In this document: piece after piece, positions 1-6,146 of the stretch | How the letters are laid out: every line of letters starts with the position of its first letter | Position numbering within the stretch: position 1 is the stretch's first letter | Program-made: the position numbers and the translations under genes | Notes under the pieces: generated by a model | The model's input: the letters and a program-made list of their open reading frames with translations, nothing else | Told to the model about the DNA's origin: nothing | The model's database searches: none | Assembly (NCBI GenBank): GCA_004292705.1 | Contig: RDXA01000401.1 | Span: forward strand, 1 to 10,580 | DNA length: 10,580 nucleotides | Source: Sphingomonadales bacterium | Lineage (GTDB): Bacteria; Pseudomonadota; Alphaproteobacteria; Sphingomonadales; Sphingomonadaceae | Reading direction: 5' to 3'

Positions 1-561
1 CGGGACGCCGCCCGCGACGAGGCCCTCGACCAGCGCGGCGTGGATTGCGCGGTTGGAATGCACCGCCTCGCTCCCCCCGCGCAACAGCGCCGCATTGCCT
101 GCGCGCACGCACAGCGCAGCCGCATCGGCGGTGACGTTGGGGCGGCTTTCGTAGATGATCCCGATTACGCCAATCGGCACACGAATCCGCTGAAACTTCA
201 ATCCGTTGGGACGCTCGCTTGCGTCGATCATCTCGCCTACCGGATCGGGCAGGTCGGCGACTGCAGCGACCGCATCGGCAATCCCGGCGAGACGCGCTTC
301 ATCGAGCGCCAGCCGGTCAAGCATCGCCTTGGACAGCCCGTTCGCCTCGCCCGCCGCAAGGTCCCTCGCATTGGCGTCCAGCACCGTCGGCATTGCTGCC
401 CGCAGGGCCTCGGCCGCGCGGTGGAGCGCGGCGGCGCGCGCGTCGCTGGGCAAGGCGGCAAGCTTGCGCTGCGCGAGGCGCGCGGCGTTGGCGAGGCCGT
501 GCACCAGCGCTTCGGGCGGGGGACTTTCTGCGAGGAGAGCGGGTGCTGCGGACTGAGTCAT
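1..561 (-). CDS. proA: Glutamate-5-semialdehyde dehydrogenase (gamma-glutamyl phosphate reductase), N-terminal part
   Basis: ProA catalyses the NADPH-dependent reduction of gamma-glutamyl phosphate to glutamate-5-semialdehyde, the second step of proline synthesis, in the cytoplasm. The frame is open from ATG 561-559 to base 1, giving 187 codons with no stop; the family is about 420 residues, so more than half, including the catalytic cysteine, lies outside the window. The visible part is the aldehyde-dehydrogenase-fold N-terminus, with the ProA signature IYESRPNVTADA at residues 136-147 followed by ALCVRAGNAALLRGGSEA (149-166) of the nucleotide-binding region. The upstream helices are alanine-rich (residues 20-100), as in other ProA proteins. 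An AGGG about 8 bases before the ATG could serve as ribosome binding site, and a GATAAT (plus-strand bases 577-582) is a possible -10 without a convincing -35. It is divergent from the M23 gene. Identification is firm; completeness cannot be judged. Confidence 0.95.
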   Translation of the reverse strand, partial: MTQSAAPALLAESPPPEALVHGLANAARLAQRKLAALPSDARAAALHRAAEALRAAMPTVLDANARDLAAGEANGLSKAMLDRLALDEARLAGIADAVAAVADLPDPVGEMIDASERPNGLKFQRIRVPIGVIGIIYESRPNVTADAAALCVRAGNAALLRGGSEAVHSNRAIHAALVEGLVAGGVP

Positions 562-737
562 GACCGCAGCCCTAGCATTATCGTGCACAGCTGTCAGGCC
601 CGCTGCTCGCAGGCGATTCGGCGAGTCGTTCAGCGATTCGCCTATCCGCACCGGCACCTATGACACCGCGAGACTTGGTAACGTTCACTTCACCGCGATT
701 CCGTTTCGATTCACCCTCGGCACAACACTGCGGATTC
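555..737. promoter_or_regulatory. Cluster of seven GANTC (CcrM-type methylation) sites in a divergent spacer
   Basis: GANTC occurs at 555-559 (inside the proA start), 615-619, 623-627, 635-639, 697-701, 708-712 and 733-737. That is seven sites in 183 bases where about 0.7 would be expected at equal base frequencies. GGCGATTCG (612-620) and CGATTCGCC (634-642) also form an inverted repeat with one mismatch around the GAGTC at 623-627. In Alphaproteobacteria GANTC is the CcrM methylation target, and promoters carrying it can respond to methylation state through GcrA. The rest of the 562-803 spacer shows no gene, and I found no convincing -35/-10 pair on the plus strand. The sites are seen directly; a regulatory role is inferred. 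Confidence 0.5.
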
Positions 738-803
738 GACCGGCGCGGGCGGCACTGGTAGCGGCGCTTCCCGGGGCATTCAGAACATAAATCGGGGCCG
801 CAT

Positions 804-1979
804 TTGTCTGACAGCAATTCCGCACTCAGTTGGGGCGATCGGCTGCGCCGTTGGTTCCCTGACCGCGAGTTTTTCATGCGCGCCGACGGGCAGGTCCGAT
901 TCATCAAGGTTTCGGCCAAGTTGCAGATGCGCGTCGCTGCCGGTGCGGCAGGGGCCGTCGTTCTGTGGCTCGTTGCACTCGCCGTAATGGGTTGGGGCCA
1001 GTATCGCGCCGAAGCCGACCTTGCGTCGCTGGCCGAAGAGAAAGCGCGGGTTGCCAGCGCCGAGGAACGGCTTGAAGCCTATGGCGGCAATCTCGACAAG
1101 GTTGTGGACGATCTGAAAGAGCGTCAGACGTTCCTCGAGGAAATGGCGCAGATGCTGCCCGAGGACATGGTCACCGAGGATACAGCCGCGGGCACCATTA
1201 CCGACTCCACCGCCGAGTCCAGCGAGACGGTGGAAAAAGTCGGCGCGCTGATTCCCCAAGCGCGCGGCCTCGCCGAGATCGAAGCGCGTCAACTCGCTTT
1301 TGCCGAACGCCTCACCCGCTTCGCCGATGCCCGCGCCCGCCGCGCCGAGGCGGCGATGCGCAAGTTGAATCTCGACCCCAAGTTCCTCAGCCGTGAAACC
1401 CAGCAGGCCATGGGCGGTCCGTTCGAGGCTCTGGCGGGGGCTGACGACATCGATCCACGCTTCGAACGGCTCGGCCTGAGTCTTGCGCGCATGGCAGTGC
1501 TGGAACGCGCCTTGGACGGCATTCCGCAGGTCGTTCCGGCAAGCGTTGAAAATATCACCTCGGGCTTCGGCTACCGCCGCGATCCTTTCAACGGGCACGG
1601 TGCGATGCATTCGGGCATCGACTTCAAGGGCGCCGTTGGTTCACCGATCTTTGCCGCCGCCGAGGGCCGCGTGACCTTTGCCGGATGGAAGGCAGGATAC
1701 GGCCAGGCGATCGAGATCACGCACGGTAACGGGATGTTGACCCGTTATGCGCACTTGTCGCGGATCGGCGTGCTGGTGGGCGAGTCAGTTGAGGCCGGGG
1801 CCACTATCGGCGGGCTCGGCAGCACCGGGCGTTCGACGGGGCCGCACCTGCATTTCGAAGTCCGCATCAATGATCGCGCGGTCAATCCGCGCCCGTTTCT
1901 GGAGGCCGCCCCCGATGTTCTCAAGGAAGTCCGCCGAAGCGGATCAAACCGCCTCGCAGCCACCCGCGCGGCCCGTTAA
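804..1979 (+). CDS. Membrane-anchored M23 family metallopeptidase (LytM/peptidoglycan endopeptidase)
   Basis: Predicted zinc peptidase that cuts peptide cross-links in periplasmic peptidoglycan. The 391 residues comprise a short basic cytoplasmic N-terminus (1-42), one membrane segment (about 44-66), a charged coiled-coil region (about 68-118, with a second helical stretch about 155-190), and a C-terminal M23 domain (about 250-370). All expected metal and catalytic residues are present: H269 and D273 in HSGID, H317 in YAHLS, and H348/H350 in HLHFE, so it should be active and not a LytM activator of the degenerate EnvC/NlpD type. The start at 804 is TTG, with a weak CGGGG about 6 bases upstream. 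No ATG or GTG precedes it in frame after the stop at 759-761. The next in-frame ATG (876) would remove the conserved-looking RRWFPDREFF segment. It overlaps the bactofilin gene, which suggests a shared transcript and a role in cell shape. M23 membership is firm; the exact substrate is unknown. Confidence 0.9.
   Translation: MSDSNSALSWGDRLRRWFPDREFFMRADGQVRFIKVSAKLQMRVAAGAAGAVVLWLVALAVMGWGQYRAEADLASLAEEKARVASAEERLEAYGGNLDKVVDDLKERQTFLEEMAQMLPEDMVTEDTAAGTITDSTAESSETVEKVGALIPQARGLAEIEARQLAFAERLTRFADARARRAEAAMRKLNLDPKFLSRETQQAMGGPFEALAGADDIDPRFERLGLSLARMAVLERALDGIPQVVPASVENITSGFGYRRDPFNGHGAMHSGIDFKGAVGSPIFAAAEGRVTFAGWKAGYGQAIEITHGNGMLTRYAHLSRIGVLVGESVEAGATIGGLGSTGRSTGPHLHFEVRINDRAVNPRPFLEAAPDVLKEVRRSGSNRLAATRAAR
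1901..1905 (+). promoter_or_regulatory. Shine-Dalgarno GGAGG for the long bactofilin start
   Basis: GGAGG lies inside the M23 coding sequence and ends 9 bases before ATG 1915. It supports initiation at 1915, which adds a 26-residue tail beginning MFSRKS to the bactofilin. Confidence 0.6.
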
Positions 1980-2361
1980 CAGGAGCAGCGGTATGGCCTC
2001 GGGTTCGACCTTTTCGGTCATCGGCGCGGATGTCACGATCACAGGCAATATCAGCGCCTCAGCCGATCTGCACATCGACGGCGCGGTTGATGGGGACATC
2101 ACCTGCGCTGCCTTGGTGCAAGGCGAGAAAAGCAGCATCAGCGGTGCCGTTGTGGCCGAAAGCGCGCGGATGGCGGGCAAGGTTACCGGATCGATCACCG
2201 CGCGCGAGCTGGTGATCCTCAAGACCGCGCGGGTCGAAGGCGATGTGCATTATGATGCGCTCACGATTGAGCAAGGCGCGGAAGTCGACGGCCGGTTTGC
2301 CCCGAATGCGCGCACAGCGGTAAAGGCAGTGCCGAGCGCAGCGGCAGAAGCAGCCGAGTAG
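1915..2361 (+). CDS. Bactofilin (polymer-forming cytoskeletal protein)
   Basis: Bactofilins self-assemble without nucleotide into filaments of right-handed beta-helices on the inner face of the cytoplasmic membrane and recruit cell-wall enzymes. From ATG 1915 the product has 148 residues. The beta-helix core spans about 33-130, with the typical entry FSVIGADVTITGNI and repeated short strands separated by glycine turns (HIDGAVDGDI, SISGAVVAES, GKVTGSI, ARVEGDVHYDALTIEQGAEVDGRF). It ends in a short Ala/Pro tail. The first residues, MFSRKSAEAD, resemble the hydrophobic-plus-basic membrane-targeting peptides that begin many bactofilins (Caulobacter BacA begins similarly, from memory). I chose 1915 for that reason and for the GGAGG at 1901-1905. 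The alternative ATG 1993 (M27) has its own AGGAG and gives a 122-residue core-only form. With the long start it overlaps the M23 gene by 65 bases. Family assignment is firm; the start is about 65:35. Confidence 0.88.
   Translation: MFSRKSAEADQTASQPPARPVNRSSGMASGSTFSVIGADVTITGNISASADLHIDGAVDGDITCAALVQGEKSSISGAVVAESARMAGKVTGSITARELVILKTARVEGDVHYDALTIEQGAEVDGRFAPNARTAVKAVPSAAAEAAE
1981..1985 (+). promoter_or_regulatory. Shine-Dalgarno AGGAG for the short bactofilin start
   Basis: AGGAG begins right after the M23 stop codon (1977-1979) and ends 7 bases before ATG 1993. It could drive a second, shorter bactofilin lacking the N-terminal tail, or be the only real start site. Confidence 0.5.
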
Positions 2362-2390
2362 TTTCGAGGCTGCAAGGCTATTTTCCCCGA

Positions 2391-2416
2391 CCCCTCCCGT
2401 GAGGAGAGGCGAGGGG
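2391..2416. terminator. Weak hairpin between convergent bactofilin and acyl-CoA synthetase genes
   Basis: CCCCTC (2391-2396) and GAGGGG (2411-2416) can pair as a 6-bp stem with a 14-base loop; a shorter CTCC/GGAG pairing inside is an alternative. There is no T-run on the plus strand after it. On the minus strand, the TTTTCCCC at 2381-2388 reads as GGGGAAAA, which is also not a terminator tail. Its position between two convergent genes is the main reason to suspect termination. Confidence 0.3.
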
Positions 2417-2419
2417 CCG

Positions 2420-4081
2420 TCAAAGCACCTCGGCCCGCAATGTCTTGCGATCCAGCTTGCCGATCATCGTCTTGGGCAGGCTGTCACGGATCACCACCTC
2501 ATCGACCCGTTCGTGCTTGCCGATCTTGGCGTTGAGCCAGCTCGCCAGTTCCTCGCCCGTGGCAGTCGCACCCTCTTGCAGCGTGACATAGGCGCGCGGA
2601 ACTTCGCCGCGATATTCCTCGGGCACGCCGATCACCAGTGCCTCCTTGACGGCGGGATGGTTCAGGATCACGTCCTCGACCACGCTCGGGAAGACCTTGA
2701 AGCCGCCGACCGCGATCATGTCCTTGATGCGGTCGACGATCTCGAGGAAGCCATCTGCGTCCACCCGCGCAACATCGCCGGTGCGCAGGTAACGCTTTCC
2801 GTCGCGCTCCACAAAGCTGTCGGCATCGGCTTCGGGGTGGTTCCAGTAACCGCGCATCACTTGCGGGCCATGAACGGCAAGCTCTCCCGGCTCGCCCTCG
2901 GGCGCGAGGCGCGAGGGATCTTCCTTGTCGAGGAGAATCACTTCCGTCCCCGGGACCAATTGGCCGATCGTGCCGCGCTTGCGGGTGCCTTCGTAAGGAT
3001 TGGCGGAAACCACGCCGGCGCTCTCGGTGAGGCCATAGCCCTCGCACACACGCACACCGGTCACCGCCTCGAACTTCTCGTGGACTGGCCCCGGCATCGG
3101 CGCGCCGCCGGAGATGCAAACCTTGAGGCTGGAGAGATCGGTCTTGGCAAGATCGGGGTGATCGAGCATCGCCTGAAACATCGTCGGCACACCGGGAAAA
3201 CCGGTGCAGCGATATTTCTGGATCGTCTCGAGCACCTGCTTCGTTTCGAAGCGCGGCACCATCGCGATCGACGCGCCGGTGACGCAGGCGTGATTGAGCA
3301 GCGCGGTGTTGGCGAAGACATGGAAGAACGGCAACGCGCCCATGAACACCTCGGCGGCAGCGTTGCCGAAGGGGTTGATCGCCGCGACCTGCTGCGCGTT
3401 CACCGACAGCTGGTCATGCCCGAGCATCGCGCCCTTGGGCCGTCCGGTGGTGCCGCCGGTGTATTGCAGCAAAGCGAGATCGTCCGGCGTGACGGCGACG
3501 GGGGTGGACGGCCGGTCAGGCATCATTGCGGCCCAGCTCTTGACTGCTGCGCCATAGGCGACATCGGCAATCTGGCTGCGCTTCAGCAGCTTGAGTGCGA
3601 TGCCCTTGTACCACGGCAGCATGTCGGCAAGGCCGCCCACTACAAGCGTTTCCAGCGCCGACCCGTCGAGCACCTTCTTGGCGGTCTTGTAGAGTTCCGG
3701 CACGTCGAGCGTCACCAAGACCTTTGTGCCGGAATCGCCCACTTGCCAGCTCAGTTCCTCGACCGAGTAGAGCGGCGAGAAGTTCACCACAACCGCCCCC
3801 GCCATCATCGCGCCGTAATAGGCGGCGGCGTAGATCGGGACATTGGGGAGAAACAGACCGACCCTGTCGCCCTTGGCGATCCCCATGGCCTGAAGGCCGG
3901 CAGCAAAGCGCTGGGCATCGGCAAAGATGGCCCGATAGGTATAAGTGCGACCGAGAAAGTGCAGAAATGGCGCGTCGGGGTTGGCGCGCATGGTGCGCTC
4001 GAACATGGCGGGCAGACTGAGCGCCTCGAACCGGGTTTCGAGCGGAGTGGGATGGTGGTAAGCCACGTTACTGACAGTCAT
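2420..4081 (-). CDS. AMP-forming acyl-CoA synthetase (long-chain fatty acid--CoA ligase, FadD-like)
   Basis: Member of the ANL superfamily; expected to activate a carboxylic acid, probably a medium- or long-chain fatty acid, with ATP and CoA to acyl-CoA, AMP and pyrophosphate for beta-oxidation or lipid synthesis. The 553-residue length is normal. Motifs in order: phosphate loop YTGGTTGRPKG (207-217), PFFHVFA (251-257), YGLTES (349-354), YLRTGD (431-436), the hinge DRIKDMIAVGGFKVFP (450-465) and the C-terminal catalytic lysine K542 in PKTMIGKLDR. All key residues are intact. The gene has its own position, convergent to the bactofilin and downstream of trcR on the same strand, with a hairpin between. 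No good Shine-Dalgarno precedes ATG 4081, but the N-terminus HPTPLETRFEAL looks typical, so I keep it. Substrate chain length cannot be read from the sequence; a dicarboxylate- or aromatic-acid-CoA ligase remains possible. Confidence 0.9.
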   Translation of the reverse strand: MTVSNVAYHHPTPLETRFEALSLPAMFERTMRANPDAPFLHFLGRTYTYRAIFADAQRFAAGLQAMGIAKGDRVGLFLPNVPIYAAAYYGAMMAGAVVVNFSPLYSVEELSWQVGDSGTKVLVTLDVPELYKTAKKVLDGSALETLVVGGLADMLPWYKGIALKLLKRSQIADVAYGAAVKSWAAMMPDRPSTPVAVTPDDLALLQYTGGTTGRPKGAMLGHDQLSVNAQQVAAINPFGNAAAEVFMGALPFFHVFANTALLNHACVTGASIAMVPRFETKQVLETIQKYRCTGFPGVPTMFQAMLDHPDLAKTDLSSLKVCISGGAPMPGPVHEKFEAVTGVRVCEGYGLTESAGVVSANPYEGTRKRGTIGQLVPGTEVILLDKEDPSRLAPEGEPGELAVHGPQVMRGYWNHPEADADSFVERDGKRYLRTGDVARVDADGFLEIVDRIKDMIAVGGFKVFPSVVEDVILNHPAVKEALVIGVPEEYRGEVPRAYVTLQEGATATGEELASWLNAKIGKHERVDEVVIRDSLPKTMIGKLDRKTLRAEVL

Positions 4082-4165
4082 GTCAATAATACTGGCCGAT
4101 TAGATCGCGCCCCACAAGCAAAAGTCGCGCCCGAACGGCGGATTTTTGATGGTGCGCAAAGCCGT

Positions 4166-4197
4166 TGGCCGGAGGCGCCCGAAGCGCGCTCCGGCCA
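4166..4197 (-). terminator. Strong hairpin just after trcR
   Basis: On the minus strand TGGCCGGAG pairs perfectly with CTCCGGCCA (arms 4189-4197 and 4166-4174), and GCGC/GCGC extends it inward to 13 bp with one bulged base (4188) and a 5-base loop (4179-4183). It begins 12 bases after the trcR stop codon. A clear U-tract is missing: the next bases read ACGGCTTTG. It may therefore be a weak or Rho-assisted terminator, or a 3'-end stabiliser, separating trcR from the acyl-CoA synthetase gene. Confidence 0.5.
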
Positions 4198-4208
4198 GCA
4201 GCTCAGCG

Positions 4209-4946
4209 TCAGATGAACCCGCTCTCCGGATCGATCTTTTCTTCAGCAGCTTCCGCCGCGCGGCGGGCAGCGAGCCATGCTTCGGCCTCGGCCTCCTGCG
4301 CGGCTTGTGCGGCGGCCTTATGGGTCGCGTCACGCTCGGCGCGCAGTTCCGCGATCAGGTTTTCGCGATCATTGCGCTCCGGCTTGGCGGGCGCATCGGC
4401 GTCTTCGGTGATCCCGGCGCGCTTTGCCGCCTTGGCGACCATCGCGTCGAGCTCACGCTGCGAACACAGGCCCAGCGTCACCGGGTCTTTCGCCTGGATG
4501 TTCTGGATGTTCCAGTGCGAGCGGTCGCGGATGGCACCGATGGTGTTGCGGGTGGTGCCGATCAGCTTGCCAATCTGCGCGTCCGACACCTCGGGGTGGT
4601 TGCGCAGGATCCAGGCGATGCCGTCGGGCTTGTCCTGCCGCTTGGAGACCGGGGTGTAGCGCGGACCCTTGGTGCGGGTCACTTCGACCGGCGCCTTGTG
4701 CATCTTGAGCACATAGGTGGGGTCATTCTGACCCAGCTCGATCTCGCCCTGCGTCAGCTCGCCCGAGTGCACCGGATCACGCCCGGTATATTTGCTGCCC
4801 GCAAGATCATCCGCCATCGCCTGCACTTCGAGGATGTGGAGGCCGCAGAACTCGGCAATTTGCTCGAACGACAATGCGGTGTTGTCCACCAGCCAGGTCG
4901 CGGTGGCATGCGGCATCAGCGGCTTGGGCTGATCCTTGGTCGCCAT
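4209..4946 (-). CDS. trcR: DUF1013 family cell-cycle transcriptional regulator TrcR
   Basis: DUF1013 proteins are almost confined to Alphaproteobacteria and are named TrcR in current family annotation; they are thought to act as cell-cycle transcription regulators. The 245-residue product has the family layout: MPHATATWLVDNTALSFEQIAEFCGLHILEVQAMAD (11-46), which looks like a helix-turn-helix, the LGQNDPTYV segment (71-79), then a second possible helix-turn-helix, DGIAWILRNHPEVSDAQIGKLIGTTRNTIGAIRDRSHWN (108-146), and a charged alanine-rich helical C-terminus (about 190-237). An upstream in-frame ATG at 5006 would add 20 residues, but ATG 4946 is preceded by GGAG at 9 bases and gives the usual MATK start, while the longer version would start inside the upstream hairpin region. 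It sits downstream of the glycosyltransferase on the same strand but appears to have its own promoter (see 5008-5036). Family firm; function from family knowledge only. Confidence 0.9.
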   Translation of the reverse strand: MATKDQPKPLMPHATATWLVDNTALSFEQIAEFCGLHILEVQAMADDLAGSKYTGRDPVHSGELTQGEIELGQNDPTYVLKMHKAPVEVTRTKGPRYTPVSKRQDKPDGIAWILRNHPEVSDAQIGKLIGTTRNTIGAIRDRSHWNIQNIQAKDPVTLGLCSQRELDAMVAKAAKRAGITEDADAPAKPERNDRENLIAELRAERDATHKAAAQAAQEAEAEAWLAARRAAEAAEEKIDPESGFI

Positions 4947-4961
4947 GAGGGAAGTCTCCGT

Positions 4962-4995
4962 TGAAAATGAAAGGGCCGCCCCTTGCGGAGCGGCC
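4962..4995 (-). terminator. Intrinsic terminator-like hairpin between glycosyltransferase and trcR
   Basis: On the minus strand GGCCGCTCC (4995-4987) pairs with GGGGCGGCC (4982-4974) through one G-U pair, closed by a GCAA tetraloop (4986-4983) and followed by CTTTCATTTT. This 9-bp GC-rich stem with a U-rich tail is a good Rho-independent terminator. It lies 51 bases after the glycosyltransferase stop and only 15 bases before the trcR start, so it also sits in the trcR leader. Confidence 0.7.
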
Positions 4996-5007
4996 GTCTT
5001 GAACACT

Positions 5008-5036
5008 CAGATAGGCGAAAGCCGCGAAAACGGCAA
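5008..5036 (-). promoter_or_regulatory. Putative sigma-70-type promoter of trcR
   Basis: On the minus strand TTGCCG (5036-5031) and TATCTG (5013-5008) are separated by exactly 17 bases, each matching four of six consensus positions. Transcription would begin near 5001, about 54 bases before the trcR ATG, placing the terminator-like hairpin at the front of the leader. A GANTC site (5043-5047) lies just upstream of the -35. Confidence 0.4.
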
Positions 5037-5045
5037 GAAATGGAT

Positions 5046-6146
5046 TCAGAAAGCCGGCATCGCCTGGAGCGAAACCGCCTCTTCCTCCTCGAGCGCAACC
5101 AGACCGGCAAGGAACTGCCGGGTCGCGGCTTCCCAGCTGAAGCTTGCCCCATAGGTCGCGCAGGCCTTGCGATTGCAGTAGCGCGCGGCGTCGATCGCGC
5201 GGGTAAGGTCCTCGGACATCGCCCCCACGGTGTTCGTCACAATGTCGACCGGCCCGGGCACCGGGAAAGCGGCAACCGGCGTGCCGCAAGCCAGCGCCTC
5301 GATCATGACGAGACCGAAGGTGTCGGTGCGGCTCGGAAAAACGAACACGTCCGCGCCCGCATAACATCCTGCCAGCTCCACCCCGGTTTTCTTGCCGAGG
5401 AACAGTGCGTCGGGGAACTTCGTCTCCAGCGCCGCGCGGGCCGGGCCGTCCCCCACGACCACCTTGGTGCCGGGATAGGGGCATGCGAGGAAGGCCTCGA
5501 TGTTCTTCTCGACCGCGACGCGCCCGACATAGAGCAGGATCGGCCCGTCAATCCCAGCATACTCGGGCGGCGGGGGCGCGTCAGGCGAGAAGCAGGTCAA
5601 ATCGACTCCCCGGCTCCAATGGGTGAGATGGGTAAGACCCTGTTCGCGCAGCTGCGCGCGGATCGTCTCGGTCGCCACCATGATCCGCTGCGCCGGGCGA
5701 TGGAACCAGCGGATATAGGGCCAGAAGACGCTCGCCGGCAGGCCGGTGCGGCGTGCGAGGTAATCGGGGAACTGCGTGTGATAGGCGGTCGTGAAGGGCA
5801 CTTTGCGACGCAGGCAGTACCGCCGGGCCGCAAAGCCCAGCGGACCTTCGGTGGCGATGTGAACCGCTTCGGGCGCGATTTTCGCAAGTTGCCGCCCGAC
5901 CGCGCCGGGTGCAGTCAGCGCGAGGCGGATTTCGGGGTAGGTCGGTGCGGGGATTGAAGGATAACCCTCGGGCGAGATCACGGTCACCTGATGCCCCCAC
6001 CCCCGCAACACCTCGCAGGTGGTTGAAAGCGTTCGCACCACGCCATTGGTCTGCGGATGCCACGCGTCGGTGACGATGGCGATCGAGGCCGGGGCTGTCG
6101 GCGTGATCGCAGCGCGATCTGTGAAGATGCTCGTGTGCCGGTTCAC
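5046..6146 (-). CDS. Glycosyltransferase, GT4 family (GT-B fold)
   Basis: Predicted retaining glycosyltransferase that moves a sugar from a nucleotide donor to a lipid or envelope acceptor. The 366 residues show the two-domain GT-B pattern: an N-terminal acceptor domain with IAIVTDAWHPQTNGVVRTL (22-40) and YHTQFPDYLARR (122-133), and a C-terminal donor domain with LLYVGRVAVEKNIEAFL (204-220), VVGDGP (230-235) and the signature PSRTDTFGLVMIEALACGTPV (271-291). In the EX7E position the first acidic residue is D275 and the second E283. It resembles the SqdX/MgtA-like group acting on diacylglycerol or other lipids, so a glycolipid product is plausible but unproven. The start is GTG (6146-6144), overlapping the stop of the upstream metallophosphoesterase in the sequence GTGA, which implies translational coupling. 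A terminator-like hairpin follows the gene at 4962-4995. Confidence 0.88.
   Translation of the reverse strand: MNRHTSIFTDRAAITPTAPASIAIVTDAWHPQTNGVVRTLSTTCEVLRGWGHQVTVISPEGYPSIPAPTYPEIRLALTAPGAVGRQLAKIAPEAVHIATEGPLGFAARRYCLRRKVPFTTAYHTQFPDYLARRTGLPASVFWPYIRWFHRPAQRIMVATETIRAQLREQGLTHLTHWSRGVDLTCFSPDAPPPPEYAGIDGPILLYVGRVAVEKNIEAFLACPYPGTKVVVGDGPARAALETKFPDALFLGKKTGVELAGCYAGADVFVFPSRTDTFGLVMIEALACGTPVAAFPVPGPVDIVTNTVGAMSEDLTRAIDAARYCNRKACATYGASFSWEAATRQFLAGLVALEEEEAVSLQAMPAF

Noticed and set aside
780..1610. 276-codon open frame on minus, opposite the M23 peptidase
   Set aside because: Shadow of a clearly real gene; no domain, no ribosome binding site, and codon pattern of an antisense frame.
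2399..4216. 605-codon open frame on plus, antisense to the acyl-CoA synthetase
   Set aside because: It lies opposite a gene with all family motifs. Its translation is rich in His/Arg/Asp/Leu with no recognisable domain, as expected for the complement of GC-rich codons.
4947..5006. Extended trcR start at ATG 5006
   Set aside because: The added 20 residues would be encoded across the terminator-like hairpin and do not resemble the family N-terminus; ATG 4946 has a proper Shine-Dalgarno.
4146..5957. Two long plus-strand open frames (4146-4964 and 4983-5957) opposite trcR and the glycosyltransferase
   Set aside because: Both mirror real minus-strand genes and show no recognisable protein family.
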